Shown here one piece after another: positions 1 to 9,315 of a stretch of 61,320 nt of DNA. Position numbers and translations under genes: made by a program. Position 1 is the first letter of the stretch, and every line of letters starts with the position of its first letter. The notes under the pieces are model-generated. The model ran no database searches, was not told where the DNA came from, and saw only the letters and a program-made list of their open reading frames with translations. Source of the stretch: Clostridium akagii DSM 12554 (GTDB lineage: Bacteria > Bacillota > Clostridia > Clostridiales > Clostridiaceae); contig NZ_JMLK01000022.1 of NCBI RefSeq assembly GCF_000686725.1, forward strand, positions 1-61,320. The letters run 5' to 3'.

Positions 1-22
1 AAGTTTTGATATTTCAATATGG

Positions 23-332
23 ACATAACATTTATTTTCACCAATTATGTAAATAGCCAAAACTGATTTTAATTTATAATTGCCCTTCTCAGTTGATTGC
101 TTGTTTTTTTACCAGGATAATTTGTTTTAAAATTAGGAAAATCAAACTTGAAATTCCTATAAATTACTTTGATTTTCTATGCAATACCATTAATTGAATT
201 GCATATGTTTTTGTATATGCAATATTTGTTAATATACGTGCCTATAACGCACGTAAACACCTTATATATCACTGCTTAAAAAGTGTTTCATAAATGCTAA
301 CGTTCCTTTTATTGTAACCTTTTAATAGTAAC
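23..332. repeat. Long direct repeat, left copy
   Basis: This stretch is repeated in the same orientation at 60897-61206 with a constant offset of 60874 and only two differences that I can see (near positions 73 and 105). No coding potential is evident. After position 332 the copies diverge. The right copy carries about 95 extra bases before returning to the same words (TTCCATAACATAA at 333-345 here, near 61308-61320 there), flanked by CTTTTAATARTAAC. A deletion between short repeats in this copy is the simplest reading. The true repeat may be longer than the window shows. Confidence 0.95.
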
Positions 333-345
333 ATTCCATAACATA

Positions 346-555
346 AAAAAGACTAAAACCTTTTAATATCATGGTTTTATACTTGTACCATTTGGTTTGT
401 AGCATTCCAAAAACATTGCATTTTTTTCGGAGCATTGTGTGCAACATATCTTTTAATAACATCATCAATCTTAAATTCTATTCTAATCTGTTGCCCTATT
501 TATACTAATCTTCAGGTATCCTTAAATCTCATCTTTGGATAATTCATATATTAAT
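346..555. other. Intergenic, no gene seen
   Basis: A/T-rich DNA between the left repeat and the stop codon of the HAD-Nudix pseudogene. I see no start with a ribosome binding site, no RNA fold of known type and no terminator with a clear stem. It may be decayed coding sequence. Confidence 0.5.
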
Positions 556-1796
556 TTAACGTATATATGAAATCTTTTCTTTTTCTAATGCATCTTTAAG
601 CCATCTTGGATGCATATTTAAAATATTTTTTGGTAAACAATTAAAATCAAAATAATCTACATCCAATGTTTCTTCACCCTCTTTAATTAGAGTACCTCCC
701 ACAACTTCACATTCAAAACAAGTTGTAATAAAGTGGCTCACTTCGCCGTTTGGATATGAAAAAACTTGTGAACCAGGGTCAGAATAAACTCCTATTAATC
801 GCTTAACTTTAACTATTAGGCCAGTTTCCTCACAAATTTCTCTGATTATTGCCTCTTCTACGCTTTCTCCAGGTTCAACGTGCCCCGATGGAATACCCCA
901 TAGACCATTATCTACACGCCGCATTAAAAGAACTTGCTGAGACTTATCAAATACAATTCCTGCCACCCCTGCTTTAACACCATCTTTAGGCCATGAAAAA
1001 GAAGGTAAAATCCACTTTTTTATGCTTATACTACTATCAAATAAACTCTTTAAATTTTGAATCGTGGCATCTGGATTACGAAAATCTCTGACAGATGGGA
1101 ATTTATTTGTCTTTTCATCTGATATTAAAATAGCTGGTATTCCTATCTGATGTGCTCCCAAAATATCCGTATAATGATTGTCGCCAACCATTACTATTCT
1201 AGATGACTTTTTTAAATTTTCAATGGTTTTGTTAAACATATATGAATACGGTTTTCCTATAATTATAGGTCTCTTTTCTGTTGCTACCCGAATTGCCTCT
1301 ACAATTGTTCCAACTGCTGGTAAAGGTCCCTCTGCACTGGGAAAAGTTCTATCAACGTTTGTCCCAACAAATTTTGCACCATTATTAATTAATTTTACTG
1401 CTTCCTTAATGTCATTAAAACATAACTTACCGTCCCAACCGACAACAACAGCTTCAGTGTTGATTGGTTCATCAATATTAATACCTACTTGTTGACATTC
1501 CCACTTTAAATTTTCATCGCCAAGAACAAATACATTTTTTATATTTTCATCCTGTAAATATTGTGCTGTTGCCCAACTTGATGTAACTACTTCTTCACTT
1601 GTTGCTTCTATTCCAAGCACATTTAATCGTATGGCTATTTTTCTACGTGTTGTACATGGATTGTTCGTTAAAAATCGAATTGTTTTCCTATTTTGCCGAA
1701 GAAGTTTAAGATATTCTACTGCTTCTGGAAGTGCCTCTTCTCCTAAATCATCCCATCTAAATCAAACAAAAATACATCAAATTCATTAACTATCAT
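556..1796 (-). pseudogene. HAD-IIA phosphatase fused to Nudix hydrolase, frameshifted
   Basis: The N-terminal part is a HAD-IIA (NagD-like) phosphatase: FDLDG nucleophile motif, FLTNNPC, and the acidic VMVGDNHYTDILGA motif. The C-terminal ~130 residues are a Nudix domain with a full box (GHVEPGESVEEA, then REICEETG). The ATG at 1794-1796 has a strong GAGGAG site. After 17 codons (ending FDLDGMI) a TAG at 1743-1745 closes the frame. Reading resumes two bases out of phase as GEEALPEAVEYLKLL and continues open into the long downstream frame, whose first in-frame start candidate is a GTG at 1618-1620. The change sits directly after the catalytic Asp motif, so the phosphatase is probably dead. The Nudix half could still be made from the GTG. 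A sequencing error is possible. Confidence 0.85.
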
Positions 1797-2029
1797 GGTA
1801 TTCTCTCCTCATATAATAAGTTTAATAGCCACTTAATTTTTATTCCATCATTTTCAGTTGCTAAAATTGTATAAACAACATGATACCAGAATATTTTTAG
1901 TGCTAATATGATAATAAATGACCAATTTAACGGTACTCCTAAAATATACCTTATGTCAATTATGCTTACTACTTTATTTTCATAACTAATATTAATGAGA
2001 TTTCTGGTGAACATAACCTTTAATAACAT
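1793..2029 (-). CDS. Small hydrophobic protein, possible remnant
   Basis: A 78-residue frame with one strongly hydrophobic stretch (roughly residues 33-57) and a charged end (DGIKIKWLLNLLYEER). Its stop overlaps the ATG of the downstream HAD-Nudix gene (ATGA), which suggests translational coupling and gives some support that it is or was real. I do not recognise the family. It has no convincing ribosome binding site and lies just downstream of prophage debris, so it may be the tail of a larger decayed gene. Confidence 0.35.
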   Translation of the reverse strand: MLLKVMFTRNLINISYENKVVSIIDIRYILGVPLNWSFIIILALKIFWYHVVYTILATENDGIKIKWLLNLLYEERIP

Positions 2030-2064
2030 ACTGTAGTATCCTATTTTTTCTTATGTTTATAGCT

Positions 2065-2106
2065 TTACAATAATATGAGTCTGCACAGTTTCGCATTTCT
2101 ACCCAT
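2065..2106 (-). pseudogene. Start of P27-type phage small terminase, remnant
   Basis: An ATG preceded by GGAGGTGAGGTC opens a 13-codon frame, MGRNAKLCRLILL, then stops. The MGRNAK start behind GGAGGTGAGG, downstream of an HNH endonuclease gene, is how P27-family small terminase genes commonly begin in clostridial prophages. I read this as the first codons of such a gene, the rest being lost. The assignment rests on context and a short match only. Confidence 0.45.
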
Positions 2107-2325
2107 GACCTCACCTCCTAAAAATCTGATAAAGGGAATATTTCACGAGAAAATCTGGGTAACACGGTCCCCCGTAAATAAGCCAAAGGATTTTTACCCC
2201 CTTACCCTTAGTATTTAGAATTTTGTGGAATGAAAACTGGAGATGCGGTCGCAAGCAATACCCTCAAAACTTTTTAAAAACCCCTACCTCAGCGTTTAGT
2301 AGATTACTGCATTGAACTGTACTTA

Positions 2326-2466
2326 CTAAAGTGTTTCTTTGTGATATACTATCTTACCAGTTTTACTACATCTGATGCATAAACCATACACTGATATAAT
2401 GAATCCACTTCTACACCTATGCCATGCTTTGCTTTTGTAAAACTACTTTACAAACTCACTTGCCAT
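2326..2466 (-). pseudogene. Phage HNH endonuclease, N-terminal fragment
   Basis: Reading from the ATG at 2464-2466 gives MASEFVK, an in-frame TAG, then FYKSKAWHRCRSGFI and YGLCIRCSKTGKIVYHKETL before a stop. The FYKSKAW/CxxC/HHKE-like pattern is typical of the N-terminal half of phage HNH proteins found next to terminase genes. The second half, with the catalytic HNH His and Asn and the second zinc knuckle, is absent. It is therefore a broken prophage gene. The following ~200 bases toward 2107 look like the decayed HNH-terminase junction. Confidence 0.65.
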
Positions 2467-2543
2467 TAATAACCTTACCTACACCAGTTGGTTATTCGTT
2501 TTGTTTTGTTGCATAAAAAAAGAACTCTGTTAAGAATTCTCTT

Positions 2544-2735
2544 TTAACTATTATTTTCTTTGTTCTCTAATATTTTTTCTATACCTTCTAACCTTGATTC
2601 TGATCCACTTGTGTGATTTTCTGTCCATCCTACATCACTTTTAATATCTTCAATCTCTTCTGATTTTGATAATAAACGTTTAGTTATACTCTTAGCTGAA
2701 TTGATAATTTCGATAAGGAAAGATCTAGGATACAA
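2544..2735 (-). CDS. Hypothetical 63-aa protein in phage debris
   Basis: A 63-residue, charged, probably helical frame (SEEIEDIKSD, RLEGIEKILENKEN). No family recognised, no good ribosome binding site, no signal peptide. It sits just upstream of the HNH fragment in the same orientation and could be prophage-derived. On the opposite strand, 2747-2814 reads as a possible gene tail (TTDDYLHIILNDWDDYKNKKQ), so the area is probably a patchwork of fragments. Confidence 0.3.
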   Translation of the reverse strand: MYPRSFLIEIINSAKSITKRLLSKSEEIEDIKSDVGWTENHTSGSESRLEGIEKILENKENNS

Positions 2736-2874
2736 AAATACTACATGTACTACTGATGATTACTTGCATATTATTCTTAATGATTGGGACGATTATAAAA
2801 ACAAAAAACAATAATAATGAACAAATCTTTGTATAGTTCACTGTAAATTATTCTATTTTCAAGTAACTTTTAAT

Positions 2875-2903
2875 GTGAGTAGTCTCCAAATAGTCTCCAA
2901 ATT
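2875..2903. repeat. GTCTCCAA repeats beside tRNA-Arg
   Basis: The word AGTCTCCAAA/TAGTCTCCAAAT is tandemly repeated here. The 15-mer GTGAGTAGTCTCCAA also occurs at 38542-38556, beside the truncated tRNA-Arg(ACG). Read on the plus strand, both encode a VSSLQ tail followed closely by a stop, so they may be ends of integrase genes or recombinase-binding sites. Confidence 0.6.
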
Positions 2904-2972
2904 ACCATTTGCACACTAATTATACGCAAAATTAAAAACCCCACAATCCGTTAAGACTGCTGGGTTTTATTT

Positions 2973-3049
2973 TGGTGCACCTAAGAGGATTCGAACCTCC
3001 GGCCCACGGTTTAGGAAACCGTTGCTCTATCCGACTGAGCTATAGATGC
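2973..3049 (-). tRNA. tRNA-Arg (anticodon CCT)
   Basis: A complete cloverleaf is readable on the minus strand. It has a 7-bp acceptor stem (GCATCTA with TAGGTGC), an anticodon stem ACGGT/ACCGT around loop TTCCTAA (anticodon CCT), a T-arm GGTTCGAATCC and an encoded CCA. Downstream, 2937-2970 has complementary GGGTTT/AAACCC runs and a T-tract, a probable terminator. The 3' side abuts prophage debris, fitting use of the gene as an integration site. Confidence 0.95.
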
Positions 3050-3172
3050 ATACCTTTTACCTTAGTATCTTATAACAATTTATATGTAATGTCAATATTT
3101 TATGTTAATTAACTCACTACTAACACCCGTAAAGTTCTTTGCTACAAGCACCTAGGTAATTTAAAATTCAAA

Positions 3173-4222
3173 CTATATAATCATTTCCTTTACATATAAA
3201 TCTTTTCTATTTTTAAGATCCACAAACTCTGAACCATCTAATAAAAGTGGCGTTTGCAAATCATTTGGGTCAACTTGAATTATCTTACATACCCTACCAT
3301 CATTAAGTATAACGCTCTCACCCATATAAAAATTTACAACATGATTTATAAATACCTTGCAGTATTCAAAGTCTAATTTCCCAAGTTCATCCTTTTGAAT
3401 TATTTGTAGTGCTTCAAAAGGTCCCTTTTTTTCCCTATAAGCTCTTTTTGAATTAATTGCATCAAAAACATCTGCGATTGCTATAATCTTTGCAAATTGT
3501 GGGATTTTATCTGATTTTAAACCAAATGGATAACCAGAACCATCTTCTCTTTCGTGATGCAGCAGTATTCCATTACTAACTGATTTATCTAAAAAAGGAA
3601 TTTTACTAATATAATTATATCCAAGTACAGGATGGGATTTTATTGCCTTAAGGTCATTTTTATTTAATTGTCCCTGCTTAGATAAAATATTTTGATTTAT
3701 TTTTAATTTACCAAAATCGTGTAAAATCGCACTATATACTAATAAATTAAGCTGTACATCATCAAGATTAAGCCATCTCCCAAGAATTAAACTTAGAGCT
3801 GAAACGTTAACACCATGTCTGTATATAGTATCTTCTCCACTTCCTTTAAGTACAATGTTTTTTACAACATTGCTAGTTGGATCTAATTCACTTTTTACTC
3901 TCAGTGCAAAATTTCTAAGTTCATCTATTCCTGAAATTTGTAGATTTTCCATACCCCTAAAAATCATATGTAGATCTCCAGTAAGTTCATTAAAGCTTTG
4001 TTCTAGGCTTTCCATCTCATCATTTTTTATCTCATTCTCATCTGGGTCTGTATATATTTGTATTTTATTATAAAAATATATTTGTTTTAATCTTTCAATG
4101 GCACGCTCTGTAATAGGTATTCCTTCTGCTATTAATATCTTACCTTCACACATAATGTCATTTGCAGCTACCATTCCTACTTCTAAATCATTTACATCCA
4201 TTTCGCTTTTATTGATTTTCAT
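3173..4222 (-). CDS. HD-GYP c-di-GMP phosphodiesterase
   Basis: A 349-residue cytoplasmic protein whose C-terminal two thirds form an HD-GYP domain, the family that hydrolyses cyclic di-GMP. Visible motifs are HDFGK (about residue 167), the SHPVLG His and the signature HHEREDGSGYP (about 220-230), followed by IADVFDAI. The N-terminal ~125 residues carry a short DVNDLEVGM beta module common in these proteins and no recognised sensor domain. No membrane segment is present. The ATG follows a GGGGGT site. The gene stands alone with no GGDEF partner or c-di-GMP riboswitch nearby. The target process cannot be told from context. Confidence 0.9.
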   Translation of the reverse strand: MKINKSEMDVNDLEVGMVAANDIMCEGKILIAEGIPITERAIERLKQIYFYNKIQIYTDPDENEIKNDEMESLEQSFNELTGDLHMIFRGMENLQISGIDELRNFALRVKSELDPTSNVVKNIVLKGSGEDTIYRHGVNVSALSLILGRWLNLDDVQLNLLVYSAILHDFGKLKINQNILSKQGQLNKNDLKAIKSHPVLGYNYISKIPFLDKSVSNGILLHHEREDGSGYPFGLKSDKIPQFAKIIAIADVFDAINSKRAYREKKGPFEALQIIQKDELGKLDFEYCKVFINHVVNFYMGESVILNDGRVCKIIQVDPNDLQTPLLLDGSEFVDLKNRKDLYVKEMII

Positions 4223-4457
4223 TAAAATACCCCCACAAATACATTAGCATTTGCCCTTTACCCCATCTATAATATGTAGAACTTATATATATCTTACATA
4301 AAATCAAAAACGAATTATGTATATGAGAATATTATCGCATATTTTTTCTAAACATTAAGCAGTATTTGTTTTTATATTTTTATATTTTCCATTCACTCTG
4401 AAAGTGCATTTATATATAACATTTTAAATTCGCAAATATGTATGTATTTAATATGAT

Positions 4458-4463
4458 TGTGGT
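4458..4463 (+). promoter_or_regulatory. Candidate promoter of phasin-like/UbiB pair
   Basis: A TGTGGTATAAT-type extended -10 lies about 30 bases ahead of the ATG at 4495, with GGAGGTG as ribosome binding site. No good -35 is seen. Placement is approximate. Confidence 0.45.
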
Positions 4464-4494
4464 ATAATTATTATATAATGGAGGTGTATTAATT

Positions 4495-4788
4495 ATGGTA
4501 AATCAATTAAAAAATGCTCTCCTTGCAGGACTTGGTTCAGCTGCTTACACCTATGAAAAAGCATCAAAAGTAATAGATGAAATGGTTGTGAAAGGAAAAC
4601 TCACTCTAGAAGAAGGCAAGGAGCTATCCCAAGAATTAAAAAAGAATATTACTGAAAAGGGTGAAAAGATTAGACCTGTGACAAAAGATGATATCGCTGA
4701 CATTTTAGAATCTACTAACTTCGCTACAAAAGATGAAATTATTGACATTAAAAACAGACTTGCAAAACTTGAAGAAAAGCTTTTGTAA
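4495..4788 (+). CDS. Phasin-like coiled-coil protein
   Basis: A 97-residue protein resembling the short phasin-like proteins of Firmicutes. It starts with a small helical segment (NALLAGLGSAAYTYEKASKVIDEMV), then KGKLTLEEGKELSQELKKN, and ends in a coiled coil (IIDIKNRLAKLEEKL). Proteins of this shape are often encoded next to UbiB/AarF-type kinase genes, as here, where the kinase follows on the same strand. A hairpin at 4821-4846 separates them, so they may be only partly co-transcribed. True phasins coat polyhydroxyalkanoate granules, but no such pathway is visible here. The function is unknown. Confidence 0.75.
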   Translation: MVNQLKNALLAGLGSAAYTYEKASKVIDEMVVKGKLTLEEGKELSQELKKNITEKGEKIRPVTKDDIADILESTNFATKDEIIDIKNRLAKLEEKLL

Positions 4789-4820
4789 TAATTTAAAATA
4801 TACTTAAGACGTCTAGAAGA

Positions 4821-4846
4821 AAGCCCCAACCTATGTTAGGGCTTTT
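4821..4846 (+). terminator. Rho-independent terminator
   Basis: AAGCCC and GGGCTT arms with a T-run, just after the phasin-like gene. It could attenuate read-through into the downstream kinase gene. Confidence 0.7.
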
Positions 4847-4869
4847 ACTTATAAACTAAAGGGGAGATA

Positions 4870-6474
4870 ATGATGCATAAAAATTCAGTAACTAGGCTAA
4901 GACAAATTGTTAAAGTTTTTGTTACTTATGGCTTTGGTTTTTTTGTTGGCTCTAAATTAAATAAAAATCAAAACTCTCCTGTGAATTTAAGAAAAGCCTT
5001 CGAGGAACTTGGACCTACGTTCATAAAAATAGGACAAATTTTAAGTACTCGGGCAGATACTTTACCGGATGCATATATTGAAGAACTATCCAAACTTCAA
5101 GACAGTGTACCCATCGAAGATTTTACTAACATAGATAAGTTTTTTATTAGTGAATTTCATAAAACAATCTCTGACAGCTTTTTATTTTTTGATAAAGATC
5201 CTATTGGTTCTGCCTCAATGGCTCAAGTTCATGATGCTATATTAAATGACGGCAGATTTGTAATTGTTAAAATCCAGCGTCCCAATATAGCAGAAGCTAT
5301 GCATATGGATTTGTCTATTTTAAGTAGGATTGTTAGGCTTACTAAAACCAGGTTACCAGATACCGTTATCGATTTAAAAGACGCAATTGATGAACTACTA
5401 AAATCCATAGAACAAGAATTAAACTTTAAAAATGAAGCTACTAATTTAGTTAAATTTAAGAATTTAAATAAAAACGTTTCTTATATATCAAGTCCATATA
5501 TAGTCGAAGAGTTTTGCACTAAAAAAATAATAACTATGGAAAAGATAGTGGGTTTCAAAATTGATGATGCAGAAAATCTTGTTAAAAATGATTATATTTT
5601 AGAGGATATTGGAAAAAAGCTTGCTCTATCATATTTTAAACAAATTTTCGAAGACGGATTTTTTCATGCTGATCCTCATCCTGGTAATATTATTATTCGT
5701 GAAAATCAAATATGTTATATAGATTTTGGTATGATGGGAAGTCTATCATCATCACTTAAAAATTCACTTAATAAAGCTATTTTAGCCATAGCCTATGGTG
5801 ATGTTAATATGCTTGTATCCATACTTATGTCCATGGGTATACGACAAGGATATATCAATCGAAACTCGCTTTATGAAGATGTAGATTATATGCTTAGTAT
5901 GTATCTTTCAACCTCACTAAAGAACTTGAAAATATCCTTAATGTTTAAAGATATTTTTGATATAACAAAACGTAATAACATACAACTACCTAAAGAATTA
6001 ACTATACTTGTTAGAGGTGTTGTTATAACAGAAGGTGTATTATCTAAAATATCTCCAGATTTAGCTTTAGTTGATATGATCATTCCATATATTAAATCCC
6101 ACAATAAGAATCTTATTTTTGAAAATTTTAATTTAGATGAACTTTTATTACATAGCTTTAAATTCCTAAGAGATTCCTCTTCTGCACCCTCAAAATTTAT
6201 TGAACTTTCAGATAGTCTCATTAGTGGAAGAGCAAAAATTCAACTTAATCACAAAAACTTAGACCAGCCAATTAAAAATCTACACCGAATGGTTAATCGA
6301 ATGGTTTTTGCCATTATAATTTCCTCTATGATAGTTGGTTCCTCACTTATATTAAGGACAAATATCGGTCCCAAAATCTACGATATGTCCATTATTGGTG
6401 TAAGTGGTTTTATTATTGCGGCCTTGATGGGCTTTTACCTTATGATTTCAATTTTGAAATCTGGAACCCTGTAA
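4870..6474 (+). CDS. UbiB/AarF (ABC1/ADCK) family atypical kinase
   Basis: A 534-residue UbiB-family protein. The family signature motifs are present: the KxGQ-type helix (FIKIGQILSTRAD), the Ala-rich loop in place of the P-loop (GSASMAQVHDA), VIVKIQRP with the invariant Lys, the catalytic loop FFHADPHPGNI and the metal-binding YIDFGMMG. Two hydrophobic helices at the C-terminus (about residues 475-530) anchor it to the membrane, as in COQ8/UbiB. Family members support isoprenoid lipid metabolism, although clostridia make no ubiquinone, so the substrate is open. ATG codons at 4870 and 4873 both follow GGGGAG, and the second has the better spacing. Confidence 0.9.
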   Translation: MMHKNSVTRLRQIVKVFVTYGFGFFVGSKLNKNQNSPVNLRKAFEELGPTFIKIGQILSTRADTLPDAYIEELSKLQDSVPIEDFTNIDKFFISEFHKTISDSFLFFDKDPIGSASMAQVHDAILNDGRFVIVKIQRPNIAEAMHMDLSILSRIVRLTKTRLPDTVIDLKDAIDELLKSIEQELNFKNEATNLVKFKNLNKNVSYISSPYIVEEFCTKKIITMEKIVGFKIDDAENLVKNDYILEDIGKKLALSYFKQIFEDGFFHADPHPGNIIIRENQICYIDFGMMGSLSSSLKNSLNKAILAIAYGDVNMLVSILMSMGIRQGYINRNSLYEDVDYMLSMYLSTSLKNLKISLMFKDIFDITKRNNIQLPKELTILVRGVVITEGVLSKISPDLALVDMIIPYIKSHNKNLIFENFNLDELLLHSFKFLRDSSSAPSKFIELSDSLISGRAKIQLNHKNLDQPIKNLHRMVNRMVFAIIISSMIVGSSLILRTNIGPKIYDMSIIGVSGFIIAALMGFYLMISILKSGTL

Positions 6475-6668
6475 AAAATGGCCCCGAAAGTTTCAGCTAT
6501 ACTTTTTTAATAAATACATTATTTTGGTCACAACTATTCAGAACTCCAATATAATGAATTTTGTGGTAGTTAGTATTTTTTTTAACAATCTTTTGTATAG
6601 ATGATTATACTGCAAATAAATATGTTATAATAACTTGGTATTTTGAAATTACTTTCGGGAGGGTAAAA

Positions 6669-8384
6669 ATGATTACAGTAGTTATAAATGGTAAAGAAGT
6701 ACAAACTGAAGAAACCAACACTATACTACAAGTAGCAAGAGATAATGGAGTAGATATACCTACTTTATGTTATTTAAAAGATTGTGGTAACTTTGGTAAA
6801 TGTGGTGTATGCGTTGTAGACGCAGATGGAAAATATTTATTAGCTTGCATCACTAAGGTTAAAGAAGGCATGGTGGTACAAACTAATACTGAAACTGTAA
6901 ATGAACGAATAAAAAAGAGAGTTTCTATGCTTTTAGATAAACATGAATTTAAGTGTGGACCATGTGTCCGTAGGCAGGATTGTGAATTTCTAAAACTTGT
7001 TATAAAAACTAAAGCAAGAGCCACAACACCCTTTTTACCACAAGATAAATCTGAATATGTTGATGCTAGAAGTTCAGCTATTGTTTTAGATAGATCTAAA
7101 TGTGTATTATGCGGCAGATGTGTTGCAGCTTGCAAAGAGTTCACAGCAACTAATTCCATTCAATTCATTAAGAAAGACGGTAAAAGAGCCGTTGGAACTA
7201 TAGATGATAAGTGTTTTGATGATTCTACATGTTTACTATGTGGGCAATGTGTCATTGCATGTCCTGTTGCTGCACTTAAAGAACAGCCTCACATAGATAA
7301 AGTAGCGGCCGCTTTAGCCGATCCTAAAAAACATGTGATTGTGGCTATGGCACCTTCAATAAGAACTGCAATGGGTGAATTATTTAACATGGGTTTTGGA
7401 AAAGACGTAACTGGTAAGCTTTATACATCTTTAAGGCTTCTTGGCTTCGATAAAATATTTGATATAAACTTTGGTGCTGATATGACAATTATGGAAGAAG
7501 CAACTGAATTACTAGGGAGAATAAAAAACAATGGACCATTCCCTATGTTTACATCTTGTTGTGCATCTTGGGTAAGACAGGCACAGATTTATTTCCCTGA
7601 ATTACTAGAAAATCTTTCAACTGCAAAATCACCACAGCAAATATATGGTACTGCAACTAAAACTTATTATCCTAAACTAGAAGGACTTGATCCTAAAGAC
7701 GTATATACCGTTACAATAATGCCATGTAATGATAAAAAATATGAAGCTGATTTACCTGGCAATGAAGTAAACGGACTAAGACAAATCGATGCAGTACTCA
7801 CAACAAGAGAACTTGCTAAAATGATTAAAGATGCGAAAATTAAATTTGCAGACCTTGAAGATAGCATAGCGGATCCAGCCATGGGTGAATATAGCGGTGC
7901 AGGTGCCATTTTTGGTGCAACAGGTGGGGTTATGGAAGCATCTCTTAGATCTGCTAAAGATTTTGCTGAGCATGCTGAGCTTGATAATATAGAATACACT
8001 GAAGTAAGAGGTTTAAAAGGAATAAAAGAAGCTACTGTTGAGATAGCTGGAAATAAATACAATGTTGCTGTAATAAATGGTGCTGCAAATGTATTTGAAT
8101 TTATGAAATCAAGAATAAAAGAAAAACAATACCACTTTATAGAAGTAATGGCTTGTCCTGGCGGATGCGTAAATGGTGGTGGTCAACCTCACATTACTGC
8201 TCTAAATAGAGAAACCATAAATTATAAAACTTTAAGAGCCTCTGTATTGTACAATCAAGATAAACATCTCCAGAGGAGAAAATCTCATAAAAACACTGCT
8301 ATAATAAAAATGTATGATAGCTATTTTGGAAAACCTGGCGAAGGTCTTGCACATGAGCTTTTGCACATAAAATATACTAAATAA
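6669..8384 (+). CDS. Monomeric [FeFe] hydrogenase
   Basis: A 571-residue, CpI-like, ferredoxin-linked hydrogenase that evolves H2 in the cytoplasm. Domains in order are an N-terminal plant-type 2Fe-2S domain (Cys pattern CYLKDCGNFGKCGVC), the His-ligated 4Fe-4S segment (HEFKCGPCVRRQDC), and two 4Fe-4S ferredoxin motifs (CVLCGRCVAAC, CLLCGQCVIAC). The H-cluster domain follows with TSCCASW, MPCNDKKYE and ACPGGCVNGGGQP. The first Cys of TSCC is the proton-transfer residue and the second a cluster ligand. ASW and ND replace the more usual PGW and TA next to cluster ligands, a mild variation. It is preceded by GGGAGGG, monocistronic, and closed by a strong terminator. Confidence 0.96.
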   Translation: MITVVINGKEVQTEETNTILQVARDNGVDIPTLCYLKDCGNFGKCGVCVVDADGKYLLACITKVKEGMVVQTNTETVNERIKKRVSMLLDKHEFKCGPCVRRQDCEFLKLVIKTKARATTPFLPQDKSEYVDARSSAIVLDRSKCVLCGRCVAACKEFTATNSIQFIKKDGKRAVGTIDDKCFDDSTCLLCGQCVIACPVAALKEQPHIDKVAAALADPKKHVIVAMAPSIRTAMGELFNMGFGKDVTGKLYTSLRLLGFDKIFDINFGADMTIMEEATELLGRIKNNGPFPMFTSCCASWVRQAQIYFPELLENLSTAKSPQQIYGTATKTYYPKLEGLDPKDVYTVTIMPCNDKKYEADLPGNEVNGLRQIDAVLTTRELAKMIKDAKIKFADLEDSIADPAMGEYSGAGAIFGATGGVMEASLRSAKDFAEHAELDNIEYTEVRGLKGIKEATVEIAGNKYNVAVINGAANVFEFMKSRIKEKQYHFIEVMACPGGCVNGGGQPHITALNRETINYKTLRASVLYNQDKHLQRRKSHKNTAIIKMYDSYFGKPGEGLAHELLHIKYTK

Positions 8385-8398
8385 AATATTTTCTAAAA

Positions 8399-8452
8399 AA
8401 GCAGGAAGGCAGGTGGATTTGTTACACAATTCTACCTGTCTTCCTGCTTTTA
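8399..8452. terminator. Bidirectional terminator
   Basis: Fourteen-base arms (GCAGGAAGGCAGGT with ACCTGTCTTCCTGC, one mismatch) between convergent hydrogenase and tetR genes, with A- and T-runs outside. The apical part GATTTGTTACACAATTC resembles the hairpins at 26083 and 31143. Confidence 0.9.
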
Positions 8453-8528
8453 TTCATTTTTCTAATCCTACGAAAAAATCTTCCCACTATGTTTACTCTT
8501 ACATTCTAACTTTTAAATTGTGAAGTTT

Positions 8529-9101
8529 TTAACTTTCTTTGTATGCTACTCCATTTAATATATAGTCCAACATACTTTCAACTATATCATCCATGTTTTC
8601 ATCACAATTAGAAATTTCATAAATTGATGATGCACAAAGGTTACAAACGAATGAATATGCCATAAGCATTGATTTGCCTTTTTTTACATTTTTTGACTTC
8701 ATCGCACCATCTATTAAGACTTCAATGCACTTTATATAATTTTTCATTATATCCCTTAATTCAAATTGTCTTAGCTCTTTTCCCCAAACCTGACATGCAA
8801 TAACCTTAAAGAAATCCCTATTCCTATGTACAAGAGATAGCTGAGCCCTAAAGACAGATTTCAATCTATCAATTGCTGTATCTTCGTTACTGGCTACCGT
8901 ATCGATCTCATCTTGCATTACTTTCATGCCTTCAGATATTATGTACTTAAATATTTCTTCTTTACTTTTAAAATGGTAATATAACGTCCCTTTGGCTACC
9001 CCTGCATTCATTGCTATTTCATCCATAGTGGCACCATCATACCCATTACTTGAAAAAACCTTAACTGCTGATAAAAAAATTAAATTTTTAGTTTTGTTCA
9101 T
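8529..9101 (-). CDS. TetR family regulator
   Basis: A 190-residue regulator. The N-terminal helix-turn-helix is clear (FSSNGYDGATMDEIAMNAG, then VAKGTLYYHFKSKEEIF). The C-terminal ligand domain is generic. I start it at ATG 9099-9101 (MNKTKNL), preceded by GGGGTGA, rather than 12 codons earlier where there is no site. It is divergent from psd, separated by about 215 bases, but nothing shows that it controls psd. The effector is unknown. Confidence 0.88.
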   Translation of the reverse strand: MNKTKNLIFLSAVKVFSSNGYDGATMDEIAMNAGVAKGTLYYHFKSKEEIFKYIISEGMKVMQDEIDTVASNEDTAIDRLKSVFRAQLSLVHRNRDFFKVIACQVWGKELRQFELRDIMKNYIKCIEVLIDGAMKSKNVKKGKSMLMAYSFVCNLCASSIYEISNCDENMDDIVESMLDYILNGVAYKES

Positions 9102-9315
9102 AAGTTCACCCCAGAAGCTAGCACACTGATATCGCATACTTATCTTGTATAAATAATGCTCTTAACTCTAGCATAATTTATTTATACTTTATTATACTAT
9201 TAAAAAACTACATAAAACAATATATTATAATAGTTTTTGTATATTAATTCATTTTTGACATATAAATTAAAACAACTTATAATCAAAGTTGATAAAAATT
9301 ATGGTGAGGTTAAAT

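Noticed and set aside
4223-4494. c-di-GMP riboswitch near the HD-GYP gene
   Set aside because: No GEMM core or related conserved words are present.
6770-8062. Minus-strand frames inside the hydrogenase
   Set aside because: They are antisense to a fully conserved gene and show no independent start signals.
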